Source of the DNA: DATACQ01 sp036555515
GTDB lineage: Bacteria; Desulfobacterota; Binatia; UBA9968
Length of the DNA: 64,000 bases
Assembly (NCBI GenBank): GCA_036555515.1
Contig: DATBLC010000367.1
Coordinates: 23,546-87,545 of the forward strand
Reading direction: 5' to 3'
This document shows, one piece after another, positions 34,440-43,010 of the stretch (its first letter is position 1; each line of letters begins with the position of its first letter). The notes below the pieces were generated by a model. The model ran no database searches. It was not told where the DNA came from and was given only the letters and a program-made list of their open reading frames with translations. A program made the position numbers and the translations under genes.

Positions 34440-34570
34440 GTTACTCCTCCTTATACTTGTCGTTTGCGTTCACGGTGCCGCATCGTACCACCACGCCAGG
34501 ATGTGTCAACCGTTTAGGCCCGGCTAGTTGATCGCCACTCGGGATAGGTTGTTCTAGCGAGCTAGGTAAG

Positions 34571-35494
34571 CTACGCGTGCGCCGCGGTGGTGATCAGATC
34601 CGGGAACTTTTCCAGCATGGCCTCATTTGGCATTGCCTTGAGCCTTACGCCTAGCTCCTGCGACAACATGATCGCGTTTGCCGGGGCGTTCCCGCGGGAA
34701 TGATTGTTGTAAAATGCAAACGCCTTTTGGACGCCCGGCGTGCGGACGGCAGTTTTGATTTGCTCCGCATGCTTTTTGATTTCCTCGCGAGAGTACAAGT
34801 AGTCATAGCGTTGCCACGATTCTTGCGGATGCCACCACGCTTTGGCGTTTCGGCCGTGGGCACGGAAGTAAAAGATGTCACCGATTGCTTTCGGTTCTTG
34901 CCGGATCGAAGTGGCGAACTTGGGTTCGTCAATCAGCACCCCGCTTGCGCGATTTTCCACAAGCAATACTGCCATCGCAGCGCTATTTTCGGTCCAGCTT
35001 TTGTGGCGGAGTTCGACGACTTTAGGGTAGTCATAAAAGCGTCGCAAAGTCGCTTGGACCCGTTCGATGTTCTCTGGGGTGCATTTAAATGACGCCGGAT
35101 ACTGCAGGAGCAGCGCCCCTAGTTTCCCCGCCTCAGCCAAAGGCAATATGCCTGAGCGAAACTCATCGAAATCCTTTTGCGAGGGAGGCTCCCATAGCTC
35201 TTCGGGCTTCTGTCGTGAAATCTTCTTCGGGTGCGTGAACTTCTGCCAGAGCTTGATGGCGAAACTAAAATCGTCCGGTGTCTTGGTTGCCCATGACTTC
35301 GTGAACGCCGGCGCAGGCGGCCGATAAAACGTGCTATTGATCTCGCAGGTATTAAATATTTGAGAATAGTACTTGAGTTCGTCGAACCCCTTCGGCTTCT
35401 GATCGGGATAGAAAGCACCACGCCATCCCTTCGGGGGAGGGGAGGGGTAGGAATAGCCTGATGTGCCGATCAGTATCGGCACCTTTTGTGCCAT
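34571..35494 (-). CDS. DUF72 domain-containing protein
   Basis: A 307-residue TIM-barrel-like DUF72 (YecE-type) protein. It shows the full set of motifs: IGTSGYSYP at the N-terminus, FYPDQKPKGFDELKYYSQIFNTCEINSTFYRPP split over strands 2-3, DDFSFAIKLWQKFTHPKK, GALLLQYPASF, VVELRHKSW, and FYFRAHGRNAK near residue 215. Length is normal. The family's function is uncertain; links to DNA repair or Fe-S chemistry have been suggested. A partial MITE copy lies just upstream of its start (35595-35757). Confidence 0.9.
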   Translation of the reverse strand: MAQKVPILIGTSGYSYPSPPPKGWRGAFYPDQKPKGFDELKYYSQIFNTCEINSTFYRPPAPAFTKSWATKTPDDFSFAIKLWQKFTHPKKISRQKPEELWEPPSQKDFDEFRSGILPLAEAGKLGALLLQYPASFKCTPENIERVQATLRRFYDYPKVVELRHKSWTENSAAMAVLLVENRASGVLIDEPKFATSIRQEPKAIGDIFYFRAHGRNAKAWWHPQESWQRYDYLYSREEIKKHAEQIKTAVRTPGVQKAFAFYNNHSRGNAPANAIMLSQELGVRLKAMPNEAMLEKFPDLITTAAHA

Positions 35495-35594
35495 AACGTG
35501 TTTCTCTCGGTCGCCCGCAGAATCACGCTGAGTCTAGCGCTTGTACAGCACCCCGGCAAATACCACGCAGCAATGAGGTCAGAGCCCCTCACTG

Positions 35595-35757
35595 GGTTTC
35601 TGAGCAGACATCGAGCAGCGGTGCTTCGACGAAACGTTAAAGCTCGTAACAACGAAGTGCGAAAATGCAAAATGACTTTGAAATTTTACAGTTGGACGCC
35701 TTCGCTACTCCAGGGTCGCTTGCCGTCTCCTCAGTCTAACTGCGGAATCCTGGGTTC
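35595..35757. mobile_element. Partial MITE copy abutting the EEP gene stop
   Basis: About 160 bases match the right part of the MITE at 10470-10719, including GAGCAGACATCGA, GGAACGTTAAAGCTCGT-like sequence and the right end AACTGCGGAATCC. The left terminal repeat is missing. The right end runs into the TGA (35756-35758) of the minus-strand EEP gene, so insertion probably set that gene's present C-terminus. Confidence 0.75.
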
Positions 35758-36811
35758 AATTGCTCTTTCGGGCCTCCTCGACAATCTCCTGCGCCTCTTC
35801 GCGCTCTTCGGCATCGGGGGGTTCGGGCTCCTGCTGAGCAACCTCAGCATCGGGCTCGTAACTCAGGTGGACGAAAACAGGCAGGTGATCCGAACCGAAC
35901 TGCGGTAAGACTTTCATGTCGACGAGCCGAAAGTGGTCCGAGTGAAACACATGGTCCAGCGGCCAGCGAAAAAACGGCAGTTTGGCGTGAAAGGTGCCGT
36001 AGAAACCACGCCCGATGCGGGGATCGAGCATACGGCTTATCTTGCGGAAGCGCACAGTGCTATTGGACCACGCCACGTCGTTTAAATCTCCGGCGACAAT
36101 CACCGGCAGTTTGCTCTTCTCGCACTCTCGACCGATCAGAATCAATTCCGCGTCTCTTTCCGTTGAGCGGTCATGCTCCTGGGGAGTCGGAGGCCTGGGA
36201 TGAACTCCATAAAATTGCACTTGGCAGCGCTTGTTGAGTTTAACTTTAGTGCGTATTGAGGGAATATCGTCCTGGACTAAAAATCTAATCTCCGTGTCCG
36301 TCAGCTGGAATTTGGAATGAAGCGAAATACCATAGGCGTTTTCCAGCGGATAGGAAACCTTGTACGGAAACCGCGCGTCCAACGACTTTAATTGATCAGC
36401 CCACCATTCACTGGTTTCGAGCACCAACAGCATGTCCGGATCATGCTGCGTAACGTAATCTGCCAGCCGCGAATATTGCCGGTTGGTAAGTAGAACATTG
36501 GCGATCATCAAACTAATCTCTGCGGCGCTGTGCCTCTTGTTCTGCACCTCCGGCGCGACCAGCATAGTATAAGGATAAATCCAGTAAGCCTGTATGATGA
36601 CGCTGGCCACGAGCGCAAATATCAGAATCCAAGTCGCGACGGTGAGGGGCGATGCCACCAGCGGTAAAAGCAGCGCCGCGAGCGCGGCGGCGACTGCCAC
36701 ATGGGCCCGCGGAAAGTCAAACATCCTGATCCACCACCATCTGAACCGCAACAACGGCATAATTGTCGACGCGACCGTAAACCATCCTAGATAGGTGACT
36801 ACGGACTTCAC
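35756..36811 (-). CDS. Endonuclease/exonuclease/phosphatase family protein, membrane-bound
   Basis: A 351-residue protein with three N-terminal membrane helices (about 5-25, 33-52, 58-78) and an EEP-fold catalytic domain: ISLMIANVLLTNRQY (strand with the Asn), DMLLVLETSEWW (metal-binding Glu), YGVHPRPP (His), IVAGDLNDVAWS (GDxN), WPLDHVFHSDHF and FGSDHLPVFVHL (SDH). All catalytic positions are present. The last 35 residues are acidic low complexity and end where a MITE copy begins. It is a phosphodiesterase or phosphatase facing the periplasm or cytoplasm, substrate unknown. Confidence 0.88.
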   Translation of the reverse strand: MKSVVTYLGWFTVASTIMPLLRFRWWWIRMFDFPRAHVAVAAALAALLLPLVASPLTVATWILIFALVASVIIQAYWIYPYTMLVAPEVQNKRHSAAEISLMIANVLLTNRQYSRLADYVTQHDPDMLLVLETSEWWADQLKSLDARFPYKVSYPLENAYGISLHSKFQLTDTEIRFLVQDDIPSIRTKVKLNKRCQVQFYGVHPRPPTPQEHDRSTERDAELILIGRECEKSKLPVIVAGDLNDVAWSNSTVRFRKISRMLDPRIGRGFYGTFHAKLPFFRWPLDHVFHSDHFRLVDMKVLPQFGSDHLPVFVHLSYEPDAEVAQQEPEPPDAEEREEAQEIVEEARKSN

Positions 36812-36911
36812 TTGAATTTCCCGCCAGCTCGCAATTTTCGGGCTAATCGATGCTGAACTCGCATGTCGCGCCTAAGGCGTGGCCGTGGCGCTAATTTCAC
36901 GATTCGAACCC

Positions 36912-37634
36912 TCAGAACGCGCCGTGCGCCGCGCCGCGGAAATCCGGCTCCGGCAGTCCCTTTTTTCGCGCAGTTTCCCGGGCTTTCTGATGATTCATAT
37001 CGGCCGGAATGAAGCGCACTTTTTTGCTCGAGCGGCGTGCTGCAATCAATTCATCGCGAGCGATTTCCCCGCCTCCAATCCCGATGACGACGTCGCTGTT
37101 TTCGATCATCGCTTCAGAGGTAGCCGATAGTCGCTCCGTCCCATTCAGAAATCCCCCCCATTCCGCGTCGTCGACGTAGAACACGTAATCAACGTAGGGC
37201 GACAATTGGACGTTATGACGCTTGGCCTGCGACGAGACGATTCCCGTCGTAACAAACCCCTTGCGTTTGGCCAACTCATAGATGCCACCGATGCCCTCCG
37301 GCGTGGCCCCGATATTCACAATCGTCTTCTGCGGATCGAACTCACTAAGAATATGCTCCGCCTGTTTGAGCATTGCGGCTTGATCCTCATATCCGGCGCC
37401 GGAATACCCCACAAAGGTCACGACGGTTTTCTTCGAGCTTTGAAAGAAGCTCCTAACCTCTTGCCGCGAGGCGCTCCTCACCGTCGCGGTCGGCCCGAGG
37501 CCGCTGCAGGCAAAGAGCCCTAGAAGCAGCACGGTCAGCAGTTTTCTGGAAAGGCCGGCGCGTGTAAATCCCTTGAGAATCGACAGAGGCCACGATCTTT
37601 CTCGATTATTGAGAGTAGTGCTTACGACATCCAC
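36912..37634 (-). CDS. Rossmann-like (SLOG/LOG-type) exported protein
   Basis: A 240-residue protein. The GTG at 37634 was chosen because GGAGG lies 4 bases upstream; the longer frame adds an unlikely N-terminus. A signal sequence follows (LSRKLLTVLLLGLFACSGLG), with LFAC as a possible lipobox. The mature part has VVTFVGYSGAGYEDQAAM, TIVNIGATPEGIGGIYELA and the glycine-rich loop SDVVIGIGGGEIARDEL, which resembles SLOG-type nucleotide-binding folds. I do not know a characterised homologue. Such a fold with an export signal is unusual. The function is open. The gene lies 112 bases after the cyclase on the same strand. Confidence 0.65.
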   Translation of the reverse strand: MDVVSTTLNNRERSWPLSILKGFTRAGLSRKLLTVLLLGLFACSGLGPTATVRSASRQEVRSFFQSSKKTVVTFVGYSGAGYEDQAAMLKQAEHILSEFDPQKTIVNIGATPEGIGGIYELAKRKGFVTTGIVSSQAKRHNVQLSPYVDYVFYVDDAEWGGFLNGTERLSATSEAMIENSDVVIGIGGGEIARDELIAARRSSKKVRFIPADMNHQKARETARKKGLPEPDFRGAAHGAF

Positions 37635-37745
37635 GAATCCTCCGTTTTCTGCTTCGCAGTCTGAGACAAGGTGGCCTGTTCGACCGGGAGAGAAAAGCCG
37701 CAGCGCAGGCGGGGGCCGTCGCTTTGCCACCTATGGGGCTCAGGT

Positions 37746-38531
37746 TTACGCCCTGTTGTTTCGCTCGGCCGGCGCGCCATTGACGACGATGGCTCTGGCG
37801 CGCACCGGTTCGCTTTTGCCCTTAAGTTCAATGTCGCGCGGCGGAAGGTCGGGAAAGCCTCCTGCGACCTGCCTGTAGGTTTCTTCGCTCATCAGTATCT
37901 CGCCGGCCGCGGCGGCGCCCTGCAGACGCGCGGCCACGTTGACGGTATCGCCGAGCACCGTATAATCCGTCACCGCGCCCGCCCCGACGTTGCCGACAAA
38001 GGCTTCGCCCGTGGCGATGCCGGCGCCGACCTGCAGTCCGTCCGCCGAGACGAATGCGTTGATGCTCTTCAGGATTCGCACAGCGACCTGCACGGCCCTG
38101 GCGGGATGGTCCTCAGCGTAGAGCGGCGCGCCGAAAAAAGCCATGACCTGATCGCCGACGAGCTTGTCCAAGGTGCCGTCGTATTCAAAAATGGCTTTGG
38201 AGGCGAGAGCGTAGAAGCGATTGAGACGCTTTGCCACTTCCGCCGGCGACAGCCGCTCCGCCAGTGAAGTAAAGCCGCGCACGTCAACGAACAGCACCGA
38301 GATATCGCAGAGCTCCCCGCCCGGAGGAGCCAGCTCATATCAAAGAGTGCACAGGTTGGGGTTTTTGCGCGAGGGCCTGATGTGCACCAGGTTGAATGGG
38401 ATGGAGAACAGTCCGAGGAAAGGCACGAGACATTCTTTGCAACGCTTGGTGGACGGCAGCCGGCGATATAACCTGCGCGTAACCTTGATCGTGCCCAACA
38501 TCTGACGCAATCGGATCAAGAGTTTTCTCAC
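37746..38531 (-). CDS. Adenylate/guanylate cyclase with in-frame TGA at a conserved Cys codon
   Basis: Two frames in the same phase, separated only by a TGA at 38340-38342. The first 63 codons hold a zinc-knuckle-like leader (TKRCKECLVPF ... RKNPNLCTL). The next codon, where relatives have the second Cys of CxxC, is TGA. The frame continues YELAPPGGELCDISVLFVDV, then RGFTSLAERLSP and a class III cyclase domain (KLVGDQVMAFFGAP, GIATGEAFVGNVG, YTVLGDTVNVAARLQ). Read through, the product is 261 residues. The TGA may be a nonsense mutation (pseudogene) or selenocysteine; a hairpin starts 3 bases after it. Without readthrough an internal ATG at 38297 gives an isolated catalytic domain lacking its N-terminal edge. 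It follows bioD. Confidence 0.7.
38310..38336 (-). promoter_or_regulatory. Hairpin directly after the in-frame TGA (candidate SECIS-like element)
   Basis: On the minus strand, three bases after the TGA, GAGCT (38336-38332) pairs with AGCTC (38314-38310) and CTCC (38329-38326) with GGGG (38318-38315). There is a 2-base GG bulge and the loop TCCGGGC. Placement fits a bacterial SECIS, which lies just 3' of its UGA, but the loop lies 14 bases after the UGA, at the short end of the known range. It could be chance in GC-rich coding DNA. Confidence 0.35.
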
Positions 38532-38569
38532 GGAATATCTCCTATTGGCTTTCCCCGCCGCGTGAACTT

Positions 38570-39274
38570 TTAGCCACGCGGCAAAAACGCGGCCAAAAAC
38601 TTGTTATCCAACGCTGCACCGGCATTAGCCGTTGGCCCCGCCGCGACCCCAGCGTAGGACACCTCACCCAAACACGGCACAGCAGTAAGAGCAAAGAGCG
38701 CTTCGCGGTTGGTCTCCACTGCCAGTGACGGCACCCGCTCCGCCTCATTCAATACATAACCCAGGACCCTAAGACCCTTGCAACTGGCGTGCTCCAAAGT
38801 CAGCAGCAGGTGATTGAGGACACCAAGCTTGTTCGCCGCCACGACGATCACCGGCAATTTCAATACATTCGCAAAATCGGCATAGGTGTAGCTTGGCAGC
38901 AGCGGCACCATCAATCCGCCGGCACCCTCGACCAGAGTAATGTCGTGCGCGGCACTGATCTCGCGGTAAACATTCATCAGCCGGTCAACGTCGATCCGGC
39001 GCCCTTCACGCTCGGCGGCGACGCTTGGAGCCAACGGATCGCGAAATTGATAGGGACAGATCTGTTCCAGAGGCACTTCGCAGGCGGCCGCCGCTTTCAA
39101 CGCCAGCGCGTCCTGAGGCGCTAGTTCGCCTCGGTTGGAATCACAGCCGGTTTCCGCCGGCTTCATGACGCCGACGCGATAACCGGATTCGCGCAACTGC
39201 GCGGCGAGAGCGCAGGCGACAAAGGTCTTGCCGACCCCGGTATCCGTGCCGGTGATGAAAATTCCTTGCCCCAT
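38570..39274 (-). CDS. bioD: Dethiobiotin synthetase BioD
   Basis: A 234-residue protein that closes the ureido ring of dethiobiotin from DAPA, CO2 and ATP. The P-loop is FITGTDTGVGKTF at residues 6-18. KPAETGCD and VEGAGGLMVPL are the substrate and second nucleotide-contact signatures, and VVAANKLGVLNHLLLT is the guanine/adenine loop. It is the last gene of a bioF-bioA-bioD run on the minus strand. A palindromic intergenic repeat (39309-39380) separates it from bioA. No BirA-type operator could be recognised. bioB and bioC/bioH are not in the window. Confidence 0.95.
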   Translation of the reverse strand: MGQGIFITGTDTGVGKTFVACALAAQLRESGYRVGVMKPAETGCDSNRGELAPQDALALKAAAACEVPLEQICPYQFRDPLAPSVAAEREGRRIDVDRLMNVYREISAAHDITLVEGAGGLMVPLLPSYTYADFANVLKLPVIVVAANKLGVLNHLLLTLEHASCKGLRVLGYVLNEAERVPSLAVETNREALFALTAVPCLGEVSYAGVAAGPTANAGAALDNKFLAAFLPRG

Positions 39275-39308
39275 ACAAAAGCCACAGTCCTCCCAACCTA
39301 CTAGCGTT

Positions 39309-39380
39309 TGTCATCCTGAGGAGCCGAGGGCGACGAAGGATCTGCATTGAGATTCTTCGGCTTGAGGCCTCAGAATGACA
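39309..39380. repeat. Palindromic intergenic repeat
   Basis: TGTCATCCTGAGG and CCTCAGAATGACA form 13-bp arms with one mismatch. An inner pair, GAAGGATCT and AGATTCTTC, extends the hairpin. This TCATYCTGAGG...CCTCAGAATGA type of extragenic palindrome is common in many environmental bacteria. It lies between bioD and bioA. Confidence 0.8.
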
Positions 39381-39404
39381 CCTACGCATGCGCCAAAAGT
39401 ACGG

Positions 39405-40757
39405 TTAAGCCTCGGTAACATTGCGAATACAGTCGCAAACCACATCCAAGAGTGTCGTCAGTTCCTCGTCGGCAATGGTCAAAGGCGGCATGAGTATGAT
39501 CACGTCCCCAAGGGGGCGAATCATCACGCCATGCTTGCGCGCTTCGAGAATCACTTTGCGGCCGATCCGGCGCTCCGGCGCGTAATTCTTTCGACTTGCC
39601 TTTTCCTCGACCAATTCGATGCCGACCATGTAGCCCCATTGGCGCACGTCACCCACGTGTGACAGCGGCAAAATATCTCCACTCAGCCGTTTCCGGAGAT
39701 AGGATATTCTCGGCTGCATCTTCTCGATAATACTCTCCCTTTCGAACAGCTCGAGACTGGCCAGCGCCGCGGCGCAGCCGAGCGGATTGCCGGTATAGGT
39801 GTGACCATGGAAGAAAGTTTTGAACTCTTTATATTCGCCGAGAAAGGCCGAATAGATTTCCTCCGTCGTAAGCGTCGCCGCAAGCGGCAGATAGCCGCCG
39901 CTTATACCCTTGGCGAAACATATAATATCAGGCGTAACCCGGGCGTGTTCGGCGGCGAACATCTTGCCGGTGCGGCCGAAGCCGGTGGCGACTTCGTCGA
40001 GGACGAAAAGGATTCCGTTGCGCCGGCAAAGCTCCGCGATCGCCTTGACGTATTCCACCGGCTGCGACCACATGCCCGCGGCGCCTTGCATGAGCGGTTC
40101 CATAACCAACGCCGCCAGATTGTCTTTGTTTTGCGAAAGTTTTTGATCCGCTTCTTTGATTGCGGCATTGAGCGCGGCAGCCGCGCTCACACACTGGTAA
40201 TAGCGGAAAACATGCGGCGGCGTCATACGCAGCACCGGGAACACCAGGCTTTTGTGAAATCGGTGAAAAGTCTCAGAATAGCCCATGCTCATAGAGCCTA
40301 CGGTGTCGCCGTGGTACGATTCCGCGAGCGAAGCGATCAGCGTGCGCTTGGTTTCACCTTTGAGGTGCCAGTATTGCACCGCCATTTTGAGCGCGATCTC
40401 GACCGCAGTCGCGCCGCTGTCGGAGTAGAAAACCCGCTGAAGCCCTCTGGGCGCGATCTCAATAAGCTTTTCCGCCAGTTGAATGCCGGGCACATGGCTC
40501 AAACCGAGAAAGGTCGAATGGGCGATGCGGTCGAGCTGTGCCTTGACCGCGTCGTCAATTTCTTTCTTGCGATGGCCGTGAACGTTGCACCACAGCGACG
40601 AGACGCCGTCCAGGTACTTTTTACCGTTGACGTCGATCAAATAGTGTCCGGCGCCCTGACTAATGATGCAGGGCTCCTCTGTCATCCATTCCTGCATCTG
40701 CGTAAAGGGGTGCCAGAGATACTTCCGGTCCAATTGCTTGAGAGCTTCGTAATCCAT
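39405..40757 (-). CDS. bioA: DAPA aminotransferase BioA
   Basis: A 450-residue PLP enzyme converting KAPA to DAPA. Landmarks: KYLWHPFTQMQEW at the N-terminus (the WHPFTQM motif typical of BioA), YLDGVSSLWCNVHGH, FYSDSGATAVEIALKMA, SYHGDTVGSMSMGY, FVLDEVATGFGRTGKMFA and ICFAKGISGGYLPLAAT with the PLP Lys. The ATG at 40757 gives the usual N-terminus; the longer frame does not. It acts in the cytoplasm between BioF and BioD, whose genes flank it on the same strand. Confidence 0.95.
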   Translation of the reverse strand: MDYEALKQLDRKYLWHPFTQMQEWMTEEPCIISQGAGHYLIDVNGKKYLDGVSSLWCNVHGHRKKEIDDAVKAQLDRIAHSTFLGLSHVPGIQLAEKLIEIAPRGLQRVFYSDSGATAVEIALKMAVQYWHLKGETKRTLIASLAESYHGDTVGSMSMGYSETFHRFHKSLVFPVLRMTPPHVFRYYQCVSAAAALNAAIKEADQKLSQNKDNLAALVMEPLMQGAAGMWSQPVEYVKAIAELCRRNGILFVLDEVATGFGRTGKMFAAEHARVTPDIICFAKGISGGYLPLAATLTTEEIYSAFLGEYKEFKTFFHGHTYTGNPLGCAAALASLELFERESIIEKMQPRISYLRKRLSGDILPLSHVGDVRQWGYMVGIELVEEKASRKNYAPERRIGRKVILEARKHGVMIRPLGDVIILMPPLTIADEELTTLLDVVCDCIRNVTEA

Positions 40758-40859
40758 CGTCTTACTTCGGTCCGTCGATCTTCTATCCTCGATTCCCAAT
40801 CGTCAAATCTCTCTAATATCGTGTCCAGGCGCTGGGAAAAACATTCGGTGACTTTCCAT

Positions 40860-40950
40860 CGTCATTCCCGCGAAGGCGGGCATCCAGAACCATTTCAGTG
40901 TCCTCGATTGCTGTTCGGTGTGCTAGATTCCCGCTTTCGCGGGAATGACG
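40860..40950. repeat. Palindromic intergenic repeat, 28-bp arms
   Basis: The left arm (40860-40887) starts CGTCATTCCCGCGAAGGCGG. The right arm (40923-40950) is its reverse complement with a few mismatches and ends TTTCGCGGGAATGACG. The inner 35 bases are unpaired. This GTCATTCCCGCGAAAGCGGGAATCCAG family is widespread in bacteria as a small non-autonomous palindrome. It lies between bioA and bioF. Confidence 0.85.
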
Positions 40951-40966
40951 GATGAGGCGTGTTCAT

Positions 40967-42145
40967 TTATTCACGAGCGTCCCGATGCAACTCACTCGCC
41001 TCTTCAAAAGTCTTCAATGCCCGACGTAGGTGCTCTCGCGTATGCGTCGCCATCAGCGTGATGCGCAGGCGTGAGGTTCCCGGCGGCACCGTGGGCGGGC
41101 GAATGCCCTGGGCAAAAATGCCTCGCGACAGTAAATAGCCCGACAACTTCATGCACGCGCCGGCGTCGCCGACGATGAGCGGCAGGATCTGGCTGGCGCT
41201 GTCACCGAGCTTGTAATCGAGCGCCCGCAGGCCATTTCGCAACGTTTCACAGTTTTGCCGCAAAGTTTGGCGCCGCTCCGGTTCCTTTTGAACCAACTCG
41301 ATGGCGGCAATGGCCATCGCCATAACCGCCGGCGGCAGTGAGGTCGTGAAGATGAAACTGCGACAGCGATTGATCAAAAGTTCTCTTAGCGCCCTGCTCC
41401 CCGCAACATAAGCGCCGAAACCGCCCAGCGCTTTACCCAGGGTGCCCATCTGCACCAGCACGCGTTCGCCAAGGCCGAGCTTGGCGATCAAACCCGCGCC
41501 GTTCGGTTCGTAGACGCCGGTGGCATGGGCCTCATCGACCATCACTATTGCGCCATATTGTTCCGCGAGAGTGACGATGTCCTTCAGGGGCGCTTCGTCG
41601 CCGTCCATGCTGAACAGTGATTCGGTGACAATCAGCTTGCGGCCATCCCTTGGCGCATCTTTCAGACTTCGTTGCAACTGACGGACTTCGCAGTGCTCGT
41701 AAACGACGATTTTGGCCCGTGACAGCCGGCAACCGTCGATGATGCTCGCGTGATTCAACGCGTCGCTGAAAACCACGTCGTCCGGGCCGACCAGCGCCGG
41801 GATGATTCCGGTATTTGCCTGAAAACCGGAGTTGAAAACCAAGGCCGCTTCGGTTCTCTTGAATTCGGCGATTTTCGCTTCCAGCTCTTCATGGAGTACC
41901 ATGTTTCCCGAGATGAGGCGCGAAGCGCCAGAGCCGCAACCGTAACGGTCGATGGCGGCCTTGGCGGCATCGCGCAGCGCCGGATGATTGGCGATACCGA
42001 GATAATTATTAGATGAGAAGTTAATCACTTCCTGGCCGTCCAAAAGCAGTGTCGATCCCTGGTCGCCGTCCACACGGCGCAGCGTACGATAGAGTTCGGC
42101 CTCCCGAAGCTGAAGCAGTTCCTTTTCGACAAAATCTTGCGGCAT
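40967..42145 (-). CDS. bioF: 8-amino-7-oxononanoate synthase BioF
   Basis: A 392-residue PLP enzyme of the alpha-oxoamine synthase family, joining pimeloyl-ACP/CoA and alanine to form KAPA. Visible: INFSSNNYLGIANHP, GSGASRLISGNMVLHEELE, FNSGFQANTGIIPAL, SDALNHASIIDGCRLS, ESLFSMDGDEAPL, VDEAHATGVYEPNG and MGTLGKALGGFGAY with the PLP Lys. It is first in the bioF-bioA-bioD cluster, divergent from the DprA-like gene. The closely related Kbl and KAPA synthase cannot be split by motif alone, but the bio context decides. Confidence 0.95.
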   Translation of the reverse strand: MPQDFVEKELLQLREAELYRTLRRVDGDQGSTLLLDGQEVINFSSNNYLGIANHPALRDAAKAAIDRYGCGSGASRLISGNMVLHEELEAKIAEFKRTEAALVFNSGFQANTGIIPALVGPDDVVFSDALNHASIIDGCRLSRAKIVVYEHCEVRQLQRSLKDAPRDGRKLIVTESLFSMDGDEAPLKDIVTLAEQYGAIVMVDEAHATGVYEPNGAGLIAKLGLGERVLVQMGTLGKALGGFGAYVAGSRALRELLINRCRSFIFTTSLPPAVMAMAIAAIELVQKEPERRQTLRQNCETLRNGLRALDYKLGDSASQILPLIVGDAGACMKLSGYLLSRGIFAQGIRPPTVPPGTSRLRITLMATHTREHLRRALKTFEEASELHRDARE

Positions 42146-42267
42146 GTCTGCGCCGATTATTGCACCTACCGAGCAATTATCAACCCGGCGATTTTTACCC
42201 TTTTGTCAATTTTCCTGTTATAAAAGAGGCCGGAAGCGAACATTGAATCGATTCTTCTGCTGCTCTT

Positions 42268-42897
42268 GTGAATATCAAGTCCATTGACAAAAGCGATCCA
42301 GAGTATCCGAACTCTTGGACTCGCCATCTGGCAAACGATGCTCCCGGCTCTGTTACGGCGATGGGGAACCTTACAATTCTCAAGCAACCAAAGTTGGCGG
42401 TCTTCTGCTCAGCTAAATGTCCTACCGAAATCATCTCGCAAACTCGTGATCTCATCGAAAAACTTGGGGATGCCAGGCTAGCCGTTATCGGCGGCTTTCA
42501 TTCTCCGGTCGAGCGGGAGTGTCTGAACATTCTTCTGCGCGGAGCTCAACCAATTATCGTTTTTCCAGCCCGGAGCCTTGTCAAGTTGCGCATTCGGCGC
42601 GAGCACAAAGAACCTCTCGAGGAAGGGCGGTTGCTGTATCTTTCTTGTTTTCGCAGCCACCGTCATCGTTCCGACGTTGAAATGGCATTCCGCCGCAATC
42701 GCTTCGTCGCGGCGATCGCAGACAATGTCTTGATCGTACACGCTGCTCCGTCCAGCAAAACGGAACAATTGTGCCGCGACGTTTTCATTTGGCGCAAAGC
42801 TGTCTATACCATAGATAACGAGGCCAACGAGAACCTCGTCAGTTTAGGAGCCCACCTGGTAACAGGGGATGCCGTCAGCAAGTTATTGCCAGGCTGA
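42268..42897 (+). CDS. DprA/SMF-like Rossmann (SLOG) protein
   Basis: A 209-residue protein resembling the nucleotide-binding core of DNA-processing protein DprA. It has LAVFCSAKCP, AVIGGFHSPVERECLNILLR, QPIIVFPARS, GRLLYLSCF, FRRNRFVAAIADNVLIVHAA, and KTEQLCRDVFIWRKAVYTIDN. The GGFHSPVE loop is the family's ligand-binding loop. It lacks the N-terminal SAM and C-terminal winged-helix domains of true DprA. The GTG start has no strong ribosome site. It may bind a nucleotide or ssDNA; a role in transformation is not implied. It is divergent from bioF. Confidence 0.78.
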   Translation: MNIKSIDKSDPEYPNSWTRHLANDAPGSVTAMGNLTILKQPKLAVFCSAKCPTEIISQTRDLIEKLGDARLAVIGGFHSPVERECLNILLRGAQPIIVFPARSLVKLRIRREHKEPLEEGRLLYLSCFRSHRHRSDVEMAFRRNRFVAAIADNVLIVHAAPSSKTEQLCRDVFIWRKAVYTIDNEANENLVSLGAHLVTGDAVSKLLPG

Positions 42898-43010
42898 TTC
42901 GGGAAAGTACGAAGAGTTCATTCATTGGTTCGACATGCGTTGAAAATAAACCGGAAACGGATACATCCGAGATACACGTTGAAGAAAACCGCGAGGAGTC
43001 AGAGAGCACG

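Noticed and set aside
33642..34517. Open plus-strand frame of 291 codons opposite the amidohydrolase
   Set aside because: Antisense shadow of a clearly conserved minus-strand gene; no domain, no ribosome site.
39801..40955. Open plus-strand frame of 384 codons opposite bioA
   Set aside because: GC-rich antisense shadow of bioA; the bioA motifs on the minus strand are complete.
42146..42267. BirA operator or riboswitch upstream of bioF
   Set aside because: I could not find the TTGTAAACC-N15-GGTTTACAA type palindrome or any known riboswitch pattern; a TTGACA lies there but with no well-spaced -10.
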